Assembly: GCA_015055785.1 (NCBI GenBank)
Contig: SVHQ01000105.1
Coordinates: 1 to 6,380, forward strand
DNA length: 6,380 bases
Reading direction: 5' to 3'
Origin: Clostridiales bacterium
Lineage (GTDB): Bacteria > Bacillota_A > Clostridia > Christensenellales > Borkfalkiaceae
Numbering within the stretch: position 1 is the first letter of the stretch; every line of letters starts with the position of its first letter. A program made the position numbers and the translations under genes. The notes below the pieces were generated by a model. It was given only the letters and a program-made list of their open reading frames with translations. It had not been told where the DNA came from and ran no database searches. Shown piece after piece: positions 1 through 6,324 of the stretch.

Positions 1-1
1 C

Positions 2-1018
2 GACGTCGATATTGTTCCTGAAGCAGAGGATAATAAGGAAACAAACCGCCGTTTGGACGAAATTTCCGATTATATCCTTGTCAAAATGCAGGAAACGGGA
101 ATCAAATGTCTTTGGGGAACGGCAAATATGTTCAGCAATCCTCGTTTCTGTAACGGCGCAGGCTCGTCCAACAGCGCGGACGTGTTCGCATTCGCGGCGG
201 CGCAGGTAAAAAAGGCGTTGGATATTACAGTCAAGCTTGGCGGTAAAGGCTACGTGTTCTGGGGCGGTAGAGAAGGCTATGAAACATTGCTGAACACCGA
301 CGTAAAATTTGAGCAGGAAAATATCACTCGCCTTATGAAAATGGCAGTGAAATATGGTAGAAGTATCGGCTTTACGGGAGATTTTTATATCGAACCGAAA
401 CCGAAGGAACCGATGAAGCATCAATACGATTTTGACGCGGCGACCGCTATCGGTTTCCTTCGTCAGTACGGCTTAGATAAAGATTTCAAACTGAACATCG
501 AGGCGAACCACGCAACGCTTGCGGGGCATACCTTTGAGCATGATTTGCGCATTTCCGCAATCAACGGAATGCTTGGTTCTATTGACGCGAACCAGGGCGA
601 TTATTTGCTTGGTTGGGATACCGATGAGTTCCCGTTCGACGTATACACCGCGACGATGTGTATGTACGAAGTTCTGAAAGCGGGTGGCTTGACGGGCGGT
701 TTTAACTTCGATGCAAAAAACCGCCGTCCTTCCTATACGGTAGAGGATATGTTCGAGGGGTATATTCTCGGTATGGACACCTTTGCGTTGGGCTTGATAA
801 AAGCGGCAGAATTGATTGAGGACGGGCGCATTGATGAATTTATCGTAAAACGTTACGCAAGTTATCGTAAAACAGAAATGGGTAAGAAGATTTTGGCGAA
901 TGAAACAAGCTTGGAAGAATTGTCTGCTTATGCGGAGAAAATGGGCGCGCCTGCGCTTCCTGGTAGCGGAAAACAAGAAAATCTTCAAAATATTGTGAAC
1001 AGTATATTGTTTGGTTAA
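2..1018 (+). CDS. xylA: Xylose isomerase, 5'-truncated by window edge
   Basis: Cytoplasmic enzyme that interconverts D-xylose and D-xylulose using two divalent metal ions, the first step of the isomerase route of xylose use. The frame is open to the first bases of the window, so the gene starts upstream; 338 residues are visible, against about 440 for class II enzymes. The visible part opens with DVDIVPE, the end of the active-site signature F-H-D-x-D; its catalytic His would be just outside. In window residue numbers: WGGREGYE (87-94), IEPKPKEP (130-137, the other family signature), metal-ligand motif NIEANH (Glu about 167), GSIDANQGD (Asp about 195), GWDTD (Asp 206 and 208) and NFDAK (Asp about 237). 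All expected metal-binding acidic residues in the visible part are present, so the enzyme looks functional. A TTG at 53 could be miscalled as a start but lies inside the conserved domain. It is followed after 7 nt by xylB. The operon promoter is not in the window. Confidence 0.97.
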   Translation, partial: DVDIVPEAEDNKETNRRLDEISDYILVKMQETGIKCLWGTANMFSNPRFCNGAGSSNSADVFAFAAAQVKKALDITVKLGGKGYVFWGGREGYETLLNTDVKFEQENITRLMKMAVKYGRSIGFTGDFYIEPKPKEPMKHQYDFDAATAIGFLRQYGLDKDFKLNIEANHATLAGHTFEHDLRISAINGMLGSIDANQGDYLLGWDTDEFPFDVYTATMCMYEVLKAGGLTGGFNFDAKNRRPSYTVEDMFEGYILGMDTFALGLIKAAELIEDGRIDEFIVKRYASYRKTEMGKKILANETSLEELSAYAEKMGAPALPGSGKQENLQNIVNSILFG

Positions 1019-1025
1019 TAATTTT

Positions 1026-2483
1026 ATGAATACATATATCGGAATTGATTTGGGTACGTCGTCGGTGAAACTGCTTTTGGTCGGCGCGGACGGACAAATT
1101 ATCAATAGCATAACGAAAGAATATCCTATCTTTTATCCGCAAAGCGGATGGAGCGAACAAAACCCAGAGGATTGGTTAAAGGCGACCGTTGACGGAATGG
1201 AAGAATTGTTAAACGGGTATAACAGGTACGAGGTGAAGGGAATTTCTTTCGGCGGTCAAATGCACGGTTTGGTGTTGTTGGATGCAGAGGATAACGTAAT
1301 TCGTCCTGCGATTTTATGGAACGATGGCAGAACGCAAAAACAGACGGAGTATCTTAATACGGTAATCGGACAAGAAAAGTTGTCGCAATATACCGCAAAT
1401 ATTGCGTTTGCAGGCTTTACTGCCCCTAAAATTCTTTGGGTAAAAGAAAACGAACCTGAAAACTTTGACAAAATAGCAAAAATTATGTTGCCGAAGGATT
1501 ATTTGGCGTACAAGCTGACGGGGGTGCATTCCACGGATTATTCGGATGCAAGCGGAATGCTACTTTTGGACGTGCAAAACAAATGCTGGTCAAAGGAAAT
1601 GTGCGAGATATGTTCCGTGGATGAAAAATGGTTGCCGAAACTGTTTGAAAGCTACGAACGGATAGGGCAGGTACGCGATGAATACAATTTGCCGAACGCA
1701 ATCGTAACGGCAGGCGCGGGCGATAATGCGGCTGCGGCAATCGGTACGGGTACGATAAAAGATGGGGCGTGCAATATTTCTTTGGGTACGAGCGGTACGG
1801 TATTTATTGCGCAGGACGCCTTTTCGGTTGATAAAAACAACGCGTTGCATTCCTTTGCCCACGCAAACGGCAGATATCATTTAATGGGTTGCATCTTGTC
1901 TGCGGCAAGCTGTAACAAATGGTGGATGGAAGAAATTTTGCGCACGCAGGAATTTGCAAATGAACAAGAGGGGCTGGAAACGTATCTTGGCAACAATGAA
2001 GTGTTTTTCTTGCCCTATTTAATGGGGGAACGAAGTCCGCATAACGACGTAAATGCGCGCGGTTGTTTTATCGGTATGCGACCTGATACCACAAGAAAGC
2101 AAATGACGCTTGCTGTGATGGAAGGGGTTACGTTTGCCTTGCGTGACTGTGTTGAAGTGGCGAAAGCATCGGGGTTGAAAATCGAAAAAACGAAGATTTG
2201 CGGCGGTGGCGCGAAAAGTGTAATTTGGAAAAAGATTATCGCCAACGTTTTTGGAGCGCCCGTTTCTACATTATTGGTAGAAGAGGGTCCTGCTTACGGC
2301 GCGGCGATTTTGGCAATGATTGGCGCGGGGGAATATGAAAGCGTCTCGGTGGCAGTCAATAAAATTGTAAAAACAAAGGAAACCGTTTTTCCTGACGATA
2401 TGCTCACGCAAGCATACGAACGGAAATATCGGCTGTTTAGACAGGTATATCCTACACTTAAAAACATTTTTGCGCAGATATAA
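1026..2483 (+). CDS. xylB: Xylulokinase (FGGY family)
   Basis: ATP-dependent cytoplasmic kinase that phosphorylates D-xylulose to xylulose 5-phosphate, feeding the pentose phosphate or phosphoketolase route. The product is 485 residues, essentially the length of E. coli XylB. Motifs in order: phosphate-1 loop YIGIDLGTSSVK (4-15), substrate-binding GGQMHG (76-81), WNDGR (98-102), the first FGGY signature GFTAPKILWVKEN (130-142), catalytic Asp 233 in GAGDNAA, phosphate-2 SLGTSGT (252-258), YLMGERSPHND (331-341), the adenosine-site CGGGAKS (392-398) and GPAYGAA (421-427). I chose ATG 1026 because the conserved N-terminus begins MNTYIGIDLG; an in-frame TTG at 1011 would add five residues and overlap the end of xylA. 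No clear Shine-Dalgarno precedes 1026, and the xylA stop is only 7 nt away, so translation is probably coupled to xylA. All key residues are intact. Confidence 0.97.
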   Translation: MNTYIGIDLGTSSVKLLLVGADGQIINSITKEYPIFYPQSGWSEQNPEDWLKATVDGMEELLNGYNRYEVKGISFGGQMHGLVLLDAEDNVIRPAILWNDGRTQKQTEYLNTVIGQEKLSQYTANIAFAGFTAPKILWVKENEPENFDKIAKIMLPKDYLAYKLTGVHSTDYSDASGMLLLDVQNKCWSKEMCEICSVDEKWLPKLFESYERIGQVRDEYNLPNAIVTAGAGDNAAAAIGTGTIKDGACNISLGTSGTVFIAQDAFSVDKNNALHSFAHANGRYHLMGCILSAASCNKWWMEEILRTQEFANEQEGLETYLGNNEVFFLPYLMGERSPHNDVNARGCFIGMRPDTTRKQMTLAVMEGVTFALRDCVEVAKASGLKIEKTKICGGGAKSVIWKKIIANVFGAPVSTLLVEEGPAYGAAILAMIGAGEYESVSVAVNKIVKTKETVFPDDMLTQAYERKYRLFRQVYPTLKNIFAQI

Positions 2484-2492
2484 AGATATAAC

Positions 2493-2498
2493 AAGGAG
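2493..2498 (+). promoter_or_regulatory. Ribosome binding site of the third operon gene
   Basis: AAGGAG, with a 6-nt spacer before ATG 2505, is a strong Shine-Dalgarno in the 21-nt xylB-to-next-gene gap. It fixes the start at 2505 and contrasts with the absence of a recognisable site before xylB. Confidence 0.85.
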
Positions 2499-2504
2499 TC
2501 TAGT

Positions 2505-4358
2505 ATGAACTACAAAATAACGCCTTTGACGGCATACGGTACGTGTCGTTATGAAAATGAAAAGGTTTATTTTAAGGCAGATAAACGTTATGAGCAGGCC
2601 GATTGGCAAATTGAAATCACTTTTCTTGATTGGGAAGACGATTGTTACGTTTTTTCGCCTGCATGCGCCTACGACGGTAATAAAATTGAGCAGGTTGACC
2701 GAGCCTATCCGCCTATGTACAAGACGAGCGAAATGTATGAAAATGAGCGTCCTTTGATTATGAAGGGGATTCCCGCTTTAAACGTGGACGGTAGTGGAAA
2801 AATTGAAGTAACGGCAGGGGATATGGCAACGCCTTGTGTCGGGATTTTTTATAAGCAAAAGAAACAAGCCTTTTTTGTGTTTACGGAGCAAGAAGTCGGT
2901 GGTAAAAACCTTGGATTTAGGATTGAAAAAGGCAAAATCACGGTGCAATATCCAACCAAGCGCGAATATGCCTACCGCTATGTTTTTGCGCCCGAGAAGG
3001 ATGCAGATAAAGGACTTTTTGTGGATTTGGGCGATGAGTTTTCGTCAAAACTTTTAATTCGTACCTTCGATTGTGAGACAATTTCGCAATTTTTTGAGTA
3101 TTTTTTCCGAAACAGAAAAGTGTTACTCTCGAGCCCGCGTCCTGAAAACGGTTATACGCAAGAGCTTTGGGAGATAATGGAAAAACATTTCAATCAAAAC
3201 AATTATAGCGGAAAATATTTTGGCAATACCCGTTGGCGTCAGTGGCAATGCGGTTGGTGTGGCAATGCGCAATCCTCCTATCCGTTGTACGTTAAAGGAA
3301 ATGAAGAAACGAAAGCGCGCGCGGTGCAGACGATTGATTATTTGGTTTCTTTTGCAGCCCCTAGTGGTTTTTTCTACGGATATATATTTGACGATAAAAT
3401 AAAGGACGACAGTTTTCATTTTGACGATACGGAAAACGACGAGTTTGCGGGTATGCGCGGGTCACATTTGATTCGCAAGAGTGGGGACGTGTTGGCGTTT
3501 TTATACAAGCATTTTGACGTTATGCCCGTTAAAAAAGAGTGGGAGATTGCGGCTAGAAATTGCGCGGACGCTTTTGTGAGGTTATTTGATAAATACGGGA
3601 CGTTTGGGCAGTTTGTCCATCAAGAAACGGGAGAAATGTTGATAGGGCTTTCCTGTGCAGGTGCGTCTGCAATCGGCGGGTTGGCGCGCTCTTATAGGTA
3701 TTTTAAGGATGAAAAGTATTTGAATACAGCAAAAGAGGCTTGTGAATATTATTATCAAAATTTTGTGGCGAAAGGCGTCACGACGGGTGGACCTGGTGAA
3801 ATTTTAACCGCGCCTGACAGCGAAAGCTCGTACGCAATGGTGGAAAGTTGCGTGATTTTATATGAAACGACGAAAGAGGAAAAATGGTTGCAATACGCAA
3901 AAGACAGTGCTAATTTGTTCTCGTCGTGGGTTATGACGTACGCCTACAAATTCCCGAAAGGTTGCGAGTTTGAAATACAGAAAATCAATACGACGGGAAG
4001 TGTTTTTGCCAACGTGCAAAATAAACACTCTGCGCCGGGTATTTGTACGTTTTCGGGCGATACCTTGTATAGATTGTACTGTTATACGGGCGAAAAGTTG
4101 TATTTAGAGCTTATCAAAGATATTGCTTATTTTATCCCACAATGCGTATCAACTCCTTGGAAACCGATTTACGATTGGGATCATAAGCATGGTGACGACG
4201 AAGGAAGATTGCCCGAGGGATATATTTGCGAACGTGTAAATACCAGTGATTGGGAAATGCAAGGTTGTATCGGTGGCGTATTTAAGCTCAGTTGTTGGTG
4301 TGAAACTTCATTGGTGCTTAGCTTTGTAGAGCTGATGCATTTACCCGAAATGCAGTGA
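2505..4358 (+). CDS. Unassigned protein, probable six-hairpin glycosidase-like enzyme
   Basis: I do not recognise the family. The 617 residues have no signal peptide or membrane segment, so the protein is probably cytoplasmic. Residues 1 to about 200 are rich in short strands and aromatic residues (VYFKADKRY, WQIEITFLDWEDD, CVGIFYKQKKQAFFVF) and suggest a beta-sandwich. From about 215 to the end, helical hairpins recur in the style of an (alpha/alpha)6 toroid: ARAVQTIDYLVSF (271-283), YFKDEKYLNTAKEACEYYYQNF (399-420), YETTKEEKWLQYAKDSANLF (453-472) and LYCYTGEKLYLELIKDIAYF (524-543). Candidate active-site clusters are RWRQWQCGWCG (243-253), DDSFHFDDTENDEF (301-314) and DWDHKHGDDEGR (557-568). 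Such barrels occur in glycoside hydrolases, unsaturated glucuronyl hydrolases and sugar epimerases. Its place directly after xylAB, with a good ribosome site, suggests processing of a xylose-containing or related sugar. The stop codon is flush with foreign Rhs sequence, so the native C-terminus may have been slightly changed. The operon membership is firm; the activity is inferred. Confidence 0.8.
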   Translation: MNYKITPLTAYGTCRYENEKVYFKADKRYEQADWQIEITFLDWEDDCYVFSPACAYDGNKIEQVDRAYPPMYKTSEMYENERPLIMKGIPALNVDGSGKIEVTAGDMATPCVGIFYKQKKQAFFVFTEQEVGGKNLGFRIEKGKITVQYPTKREYAYRYVFAPEKDADKGLFVDLGDEFSSKLLIRTFDCETISQFFEYFFRNRKVLLSSPRPENGYTQELWEIMEKHFNQNNYSGKYFGNTRWRQWQCGWCGNAQSSYPLYVKGNEETKARAVQTIDYLVSFAAPSGFFYGYIFDDKIKDDSFHFDDTENDEFAGMRGSHLIRKSGDVLAFLYKHFDVMPVKKEWEIAARNCADAFVRLFDKYGTFGQFVHQETGEMLIGLSCAGASAIGGLARSYRYFKDEKYLNTAKEACEYYYQNFVAKGVTTGGPGEILTAPDSESSYAMVESCVILYETTKEEKWLQYAKDSANLFSSWVMTYAYKFPKGCEFEIQKINTTGSVFANVQNKHSAPGICTFSGDTLYRLYCYTGEKLYLELIKDIAYFIPQCVSTPWKPIYDWDHKHGDDEGRLPEGYICERVNTSDWEMQGCIGGVFKLSCWCETSLVLSFVELMHLPEMQ

Positions 4359-4448
4359 TGGGCAAAAGGCGGTCAGTTGGCGTCGTATAATGGTCATACG
4401 TTTACCTATGATACGCAAGGTAGACGGTTAACCAAAGATAATATTACG
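4359..4448 (+). pseudogene. Rhs/YD-repeat scrap, no start codon
   Basis: In the frame of the preceding gene, immediately after its TGA, the DNA reads WAKGGQLASYNG, HTFTYDTQGRRL and TKDNIT. The W-x-K-G-G-Q-L and YD-x-x-G-R-R-L patterns are typical of YD repeats in the late part of Rhs shells. There is no start codon or ribosome site between the stop and this segment. After TKDNIT the Rhs frame moves from this frame to that of 4457 (YVKDVQGDIIALLD). The part normally lying between these motifs is missing, so I infer an internal deletion at about 4440-4450 that also shifted the frame. It is a non-expressed relic of a larger rhs gene or a decayed cassette end. Confidence 0.75.
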
Positions 4449-4456
4449 TTAAAGAC

Positions 4457-5362
4457 GTGCAAGGAGATATTATTGCACTACTTGACAACACGGGTACGGT
4501 TGTGGTACAATACGTCTACAATGCGTGGGGAGAAGGTCTTGTATTAGATGCAAACGGCAATGAAATTACGTCTCCTACGCATATTGGACAAATAAATCCT
4601 TTCCGCTATCGTGGATATTTCTATGACGTTGAAACGGGATGGTATTATCTTAAATCCAGATACTATGACCCTACCACTGGTAGATTTATTAATATGGACT
4701 CCATTACCTACGCGGACTCGTCCGCTATTAATGGGTTAAATCTGTATGTGTATTGTGAGAACAATCCTGTAATGGATATTGACCCTGATGGTAATTGGAG
4801 TTTGAAAAAGTTTTGGAAAAAGACAGTGTCAGAGGTGAAAGCTGTTGCCAAAGAGGTTAAGGATTTCTTTGTTGAGGATGTGTATGGTAAAGTCATTAAA
4901 CCTGCTGCGGATTGGGTTGAAGAGACCATAGAAGATGTTTGCGAGACGACAATTAACTTTATTGATGATAAAATTTTGGCTTTGCGAGTGACCGAGGATG
5001 GGATCGTCATAGGGAATTCTAGGTTTATTATCACACCAGGTGCACAATTCTTGCTCAGTTTTTATCTTAATCATATTAATCCTAACACACGGGATATTAT
5101 CAAAGGGACAACAGCGGGGGTACAAGGTGAGTGGGAAGCCCATAATTGGGGATATTATGTCTTATACTTGTTAAATGGTACAGTGAATGTCTTTGGGAAC
5201 GACATTAAGGGGGCTTTGAATTCTGCAAAGTATGCGGACATCCAGGGCACTGTGTTTAACAATCCTAATCATTATTTTAAATATTTGATGGTGGGGTATA
5301 ATTTTTTGAATAATCCGCTATCAACATTTATTGATTATTTTATTTATAAAAGGAATAAATAA
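4457..5362 (+). CDS. Orphan Rhs core tip with unassigned C-terminal toxin-like domain
   Basis: The open frame runs from the in-frame stop at 4439-4441; GTG 4457 is the first conventional start but has no Shine-Dalgarno, so expression as a free protein is doubtful. Residues 1 to about 112 are the Rhs-associated core: QGDIIALLDNTG, NPFRYRGYFYDVETGWYYL (48-65), SRYYDPTTGRFINMD (67-81) and NLYVYCENNPVMDIDPDG (95-112). In the family, DPxG marks the core end, after which sequence is hypervariable and usually toxic. Residues 114 to about 172 form a charged, helical, probably linking region. Residues 173-301 are a compact domain I cannot name, with GEWEAHN (224-230), AKYADIQGTVF (257-267), NNPNHYF and a hydrophobic, aromatic end. 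No signal peptide, secretion marker or upstream Rhs shell is present. I read it as a displaced tip that would become functional by recombination onto a full-length rhs gene, or as a broken gene. The 210-residue lipoprotein gene begins 2 nt after the stop. Confidence 0.75.
   Translation: MQGDIIALLDNTGTVVVQYVYNAWGEGLVLDANGNEITSPTHIGQINPFRYRGYFYDVETGWYYLKSRYYDPTTGRFINMDSITYADSSAINGLNLYVYCENNPVMDIDPDGNWSLKKFWKKTVSEVKAVAKEVKDFFVEDVYGKVIKPAADWVEETIEDVCETTINFIDDKILALRVTEDGIVIGNSRFIITPGAQFLLSFYLNHINPNTRDIIKGTTAGVQGEWEAHNWGYYVLYLLNGTVNVFGNDIKGALNSAKYADIQGTVFNNPNHYFKYLMVGYNFLNNPLSTFIDYFIYKRNK
4461..4516 (+). repeat. Direct repeat copy 1, in Rhs core
   Basis: Identical over all 56 bases to 6325-6380. 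It encodes the start of the core tip (GDIIALLDNTGTVVVQYV). In this copy the bases to the left also read as Rhs (YVKDVQ), so this looks like the less disturbed copy. The true length is unknown because the other copy runs out of the window. Confidence 0.95.
4482..4511 (+). promoter_or_regulatory. Candidate sigma-A promoter inside Rhs core
   Basis: A perfect -35 hexamer TTGACA (4482-4487), an 18-nt spacer and -10 TACAAT (4506-4511), preceded directly by TGG, which gives the extended -10 TG motif. Transcription would start near 4518, downstream of GTG 4457, so the transcript could carry the lipoprotein gene at 5365 but not a complete tip reading frame from 4457. The bases also encode LDNTGTVVVQY, so coding constraint may explain them; promoter activity is inferred. 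Confidence 0.5.
5350..5354 (+). promoter_or_regulatory. Ribosome binding site of the lipoprotein gene
   Basis: AAGGA with a 10-nt spacer to ATG 5365, located in the last codons of the upstream tip gene. The spacing is on the long side, but nothing better precedes this start. Confidence 0.5.
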
Positions 5363-5364
5363 AA

Positions 5365-5997
5365 ATGAAGAAACTAAAAAGGACGATTATCACTCTTTTA
5401 TTTATTGCAATAATAATGTCATCTCATACAGGTTGTGGATTTGTTAAGGCATTTAAAGAGTTTGGTCAAGTCAACAGCACCACGGACGTAACAACATATG
5501 GCGATTTTCCTACAACAAAGTACGGATATGAAATAAAACCATACACGGATAATATTTTGCCGCCTAAAATCGAGGATTTTTTTGCAGTGGAGGAATATTA
5601 TTTTGCTTATTGCGATGCGCCGTATATGCACGAAGTGTATTTAGAAGTATCGATAGACGACGAAGAAAAATACACAGAGTACGTAGCCGAACTTTTGGCG
5701 AACAAGGAAACGGAATCTTTTTTTTATAATGCGGACTACCAAGAATATGTTTTAACGGATGTCTTAAGATCAACTGAATCGAATTGGGTTGAGAAATCAG
5801 AAATTCAAAAAATTTTATTTAATGATAACGAAAATAAAATAATCTTTATTTCTTTGCTTGTTTTGCATCAGGATAGCCCGTTTTATCAGGAGGACTTCGT
5901 TTACTTTGAAAAATTTAATATACCTTGCGTAGGGGATTATTATGATGGTACGCGCGTTTGGAAATACAAAGTAAATGAATTACCCTATTTGTATTAA
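5365..5997 (+). CDS. Predicted lipoprotein, probable immunity protein
   Basis: The 210-residue product starts at ATG 5365, 2 nt after the stop of the Rhs tip, the usual position of a cognate immunity gene. Residues 1-6 are basic (MKKLKR), 7-18 hydrophobic (TIITLLFIAIIM), followed by SSHTGC with Cys 24, then GFVKAF. This is a lipoprotein-type signal, although His at -3 from the Cys departs from the usual Leu. The protein would then be exported and anchored on the outer face of the cytoplasmic membrane. The mature part is acidic and rich in aromatic residues (IEDFFAVEEYYFAYCD at 71-86, SIDDEEKYTEYVAELL, FVYFEKFNIPCVGDYYDGTRVW), a common look for immunity proteins, with alternating strands and helices and no other membrane segment. 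I cannot name a family. The function is inferred from position; an ordinary lipoprotein unrelated to the tip is the alternative. It appears more AT-rich than the xyl genes. Confidence 0.7.
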   Translation: MKKLKRTIITLLFIAIIMSSHTGCGFVKAFKEFGQVNSTTDVTTYGDFPTTKYGYEIKPYTDNILPPKIEDFFAVEEYYFAYCDAPYMHEVYLEVSIDDEEKYTEYVAELLANKETESFFYNADYQEYVLTDVLRSTESNWVEKSEIQKILFNDNENKIIFISLLVLHQDSPFYQEDFVYFEKFNIPCVGDYYDGTRVWKYKVNELPYLY

Positions 5998-6135
5998 CTG
6001 ACTTATTATCTAATGGAGAACATGGGATTTTCATTTCCACCGCTTTAATCAGAAGATAAAATGTAGTATTTTTGCTGCAACCTTATAAAAGCTATCTGCT
6101 TTTGAAGTGAACCCCAAAGCATAGACAAAGAAATA

Positions 6136-6323
6136 TTAAAATTGTGAATGAGTTCTGTACTGTACAGGGCTCATTCTCTTTAATGTGAGCGTTTTACGCT
6201 CATCATCATAGCACCACAGGTGTTCTTTCGAAGTGTGGATGAAACGATCCACACTTTCAAACTGCTCCCCATAAAATATTTCTATTTTCAGTTTACTAAA
6301 AAGCTCTCCATACAACCTTGTTC
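6136..6323 (-). pseudogene. IS3-family transposase, C-terminal fragment with frameshift
   Basis: Read on the - strand, 6300 down to 6136 encodes KLKIEIFYGEQFESVDRF, then IHTSKEHLWCYDDERK, then TLTLKRMSPVQYRTHSQF and a stop. K-L-K-x-E-x-F-Y, the Y-x-x-x-R position and S-P-V-Q-Y-R-T are hallmarks of the integrase-core C-terminus of IS150-type transposases. Just upstream, another frame reads GCMESF (about 6300-6317), matching the segment with the third catalytic acid of the DDE triad (Glu codon at 6306-6308). The two parts are out of frame, consistent with loss of one base in the expected ESFFGKLK stretch. The N-terminal helix-turn-helix part and the first two catalytic acids are absent. It is a dead remnant. 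Confidence 0.8.
6146..6182 (+). terminator. Possible intrinsic terminator for the cassette
   Basis: GAATGAGTTCTGTA (6146-6159) pairs with TACAGGGCTCATTC (6163-6176) around a 3-nt loop: 14 pairs, two of them G-U, followed by TCTCTTTA. The wobbles pair only in + strand RNA; the complementary RNA would have two A-C mismatches, so it fits ending transcripts from the lipoprotein gene. It lies in the transposase 3' coding end (SPVQYRTHS), so it arrived with the IS. The T-tract is imperfect. Confidence 0.4.
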
Positions 6324-6324
6324 A

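Larger units (their letters stand above)
6103..6324 (-). mobile_element. Truncated IS3-family (IS150-like) insertion sequence
   Basis: The + strand bases TGAAGTGAACCCCAAAG (6103-6119) look like an IS3/IS150-group terminal inverted repeat. They lie just beyond the 3' end of a - strand transposase fragment (6136-6323), as expected for the right end of such an element. The rest of the element, including the left end and most of the transposase, is missing; at about 6324 it gives way to Rhs core sequence. I see no second inverted repeat in the window. The 105 nt between the lipoprotein stop and this end (5998-6102) hold nothing recognisable apart from a weak 6-bp stem at 6087-6103. Confidence 0.7.

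Noticed and set aside
473..1111. Long antisense open frame opposite xylA
   Set aside because: It lacks a ribosome site and recognisable domains and is explained by codon bias of the strong xylA and xylB genes on the + strand.
4356..4358. TGA as a read-through or Trp codon joining the 617-residue protein to the Rhs scrap
   Set aside because: The frames are contiguous, but no other gene here uses internal TGA, the Rhs scrap soon loses its correct frame, and its preceding protein reads as a complete enzyme.
4440..4460. Programmed ribosomal frameshift linking the YD scrap to the core tip
   Set aside because: No slippery heptamer or downstream structure is evident, and expected core sequence is missing between the two parts, so a deletion explains the frame change better.
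5297..5302. TATAAT upstream of the lipoprotein gene as its own promoter
   Set aside because: No acceptable -35 hexamer stands 16-18 nt upstream, and the area is AT-rich coding sequence where such a match is expected by chance.
5998..6102. Small ORF (starting at ATG 6014) or RNA gene between the lipoprotein gene and the IS end
   Set aside because: Only an 11-codon frame without a ribosome site is present, and I see no tRNA-like or structured RNA pattern; the 6-bp stem at 6087-6103 is too weak to call.
6186..6202. 7-bp hairpin with a TTT loop as a terminator
   Set aside because: It lies within the transposase codons for DERKTLTL, and is followed by CATCATCATAG instead of a T-tract.
6231..6256. 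10-bp perfect hairpin with a 6-nt loop as a regulatory RNA or attachment site
   Set aside because: It lies inside the transposase fragment (ESVDRFIHTS), has no U-tract, and nothing nearby suggests a site-specific recombinase.
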